From: an uncultured Lentisphaeria bacterium
GTDB taxonomy: Bacteria; Verrucomicrobiota; Lentisphaeria; Victivallales; UBA1829
Reading direction: 5' to 3'
Assembly: GCA_905211485.1 (NCBI GenBank)
Contig: CAJMAW010000087.1
Location: forward strand, 1 to 13,834
Length of the DNA stretch: 13,834 nt
Shown here: in pieces, positions 13,598 to 13,834 of the stretch
Layout: every line of letters starts with the position of its first letter
Position numbering within the stretch: the stretch's first letter is position 1
Translations under genes and position numbers: made by a program
Notes under the pieces: generated by a model
Database searches by the model: none
What the model saw: only the letters and a program-made list of their open reading frames with translations
What the model was told of the DNA's origin: nothing

Positions 13598-13834
13598 TCA
13601 AATCTCGCGTTCCAGCAGATCCCGGACAAGGAGCGAGAGCAGTTCCTTGTATTTTGTTTCGGGAAGAGGTTCAAGCCCTTTCAAGGCCTCCTCGGAATAT
13701 TCCCGGATCCGGGAGAGAAGCCATTTATCCGCGCCCGAGCCGCAGATGATATCCCTGACGGAAGCAATCTCGTCCGCGCCGTATGCGGGAAGCCCCAGCA
13801 TCCGGCGGAATTCCTCCGCCGCCGGCTTCGGCAG
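13598..13834 (-). CDS. Probable polyprenyl diphosphate synthase family protein, C-terminal fragment
   Basis: Only the last 78 residues are in the window; the frame is open to the right edge. The ATG at 13799-13801 is internal, since the bases before it encode KPAAEEFRR in frame. The sequence ends with VRDIICGSGADKWLLSRI, YSEEALKGLEPLPETKYKEL and LSLLVRDLLERE. This all-helical pattern matches the C-terminal helices of trans-isoprenyl diphosphate synthases, where a Gly-Ala turn precedes a helix ending in EAL, then a short Leu-rich helix ending in Arg-Glu or Arg-Asn. The Asp-rich catalytic motifs would lie outside the window, so the assignment rests on the tail alone. The spacer to the DUF4380 gene (13351-13597) holds only pyrimidine-rich DNA and a 6-bp TTTCCC/GGGAAA stem near 13572-13590. 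Confidence 0.55.
   Translation of the reverse strand: MPKPAAEEFRRMLGLPAYGADEIASVRDIICGSGADKWLLSRIREYSEEALKGLEPLPETKYKELLSLLVRDLLEREI

Overview
The window looks like chromosomal DNA from a GC-moderate bacterium, most likely a Lentisphaerota (Victivallis-type) or other PVC-superphylum gut or marine organism. This is inference. It rests on a stand-alone prepilin-like protein with an FTLIELLVVIAIIAIL N-terminus and a C-terminal H-X9-DG motif (a paralogue class greatly expanded in Lentisphaerota and Planctomycetota), a DUF4380 protein, a cytosolic GH2 beta-galactosidase with a divergent AraC regulator, and QueH in the queuosine pathway. I see no phage genes, transposase or CRISPR array. The genes form short, mostly single-gene units on both strands, separated by pyrimidine-rich spacers.

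Layout. 1-827 (+) is the 3' part of an M14 zinc carboxypeptidase. 1043-2233 (+) is a complete tandem paralogue that is nearly identical to it over part of the catalytic domain. Two bases later, 2236-3666 (+) encodes an unrecognised membrane-anchored protein. queH (3843-4427, -) and tRNA-Arg(CCU) (4790-4865, -) follow. 5041-6090 (+) is a DppB/OppB-type permease with its own promoter and a strong terminator, but without its usual partner genes. lacZ (6361-9471, -) and an araC-type regulator (9664-10536, +) diverge from a 192-bp region that holds a near-consensus promoter and a 12-bp perfect palindrome. A second near-consensus promoter at 10822-10850 drives a prepilin-like gene (11108-11878, +) after a leader of about 250 nt. 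12242-13350 (-) is a DUF4380 gene broken by a -1 frameshift, whose product would end in a Lys/Ala-rich histone-H1-like tail. 13598-13834 (-) is the C-terminus of what appears to be a polyprenyl diphosphate synthase.

How the parts fit. The lacZ/araC pair reads as a sugar-responsive beta-galactoside unit. DUF4380 proteins have an aldose-epimerase-like fold, so that gene also suits a carbohydrate-degrading lifestyle. The two carboxypeptidases and the coupled membrane protein form a separate peptide- or protein-processing cluster. The features most worth a second look are the frameshifted DUF4380 gene with its basic tail, the mosaic carboxypeptidase duplication with its Asn-to-Ala change at a usually conserved Asn-Arg pair, and the orphan permease.
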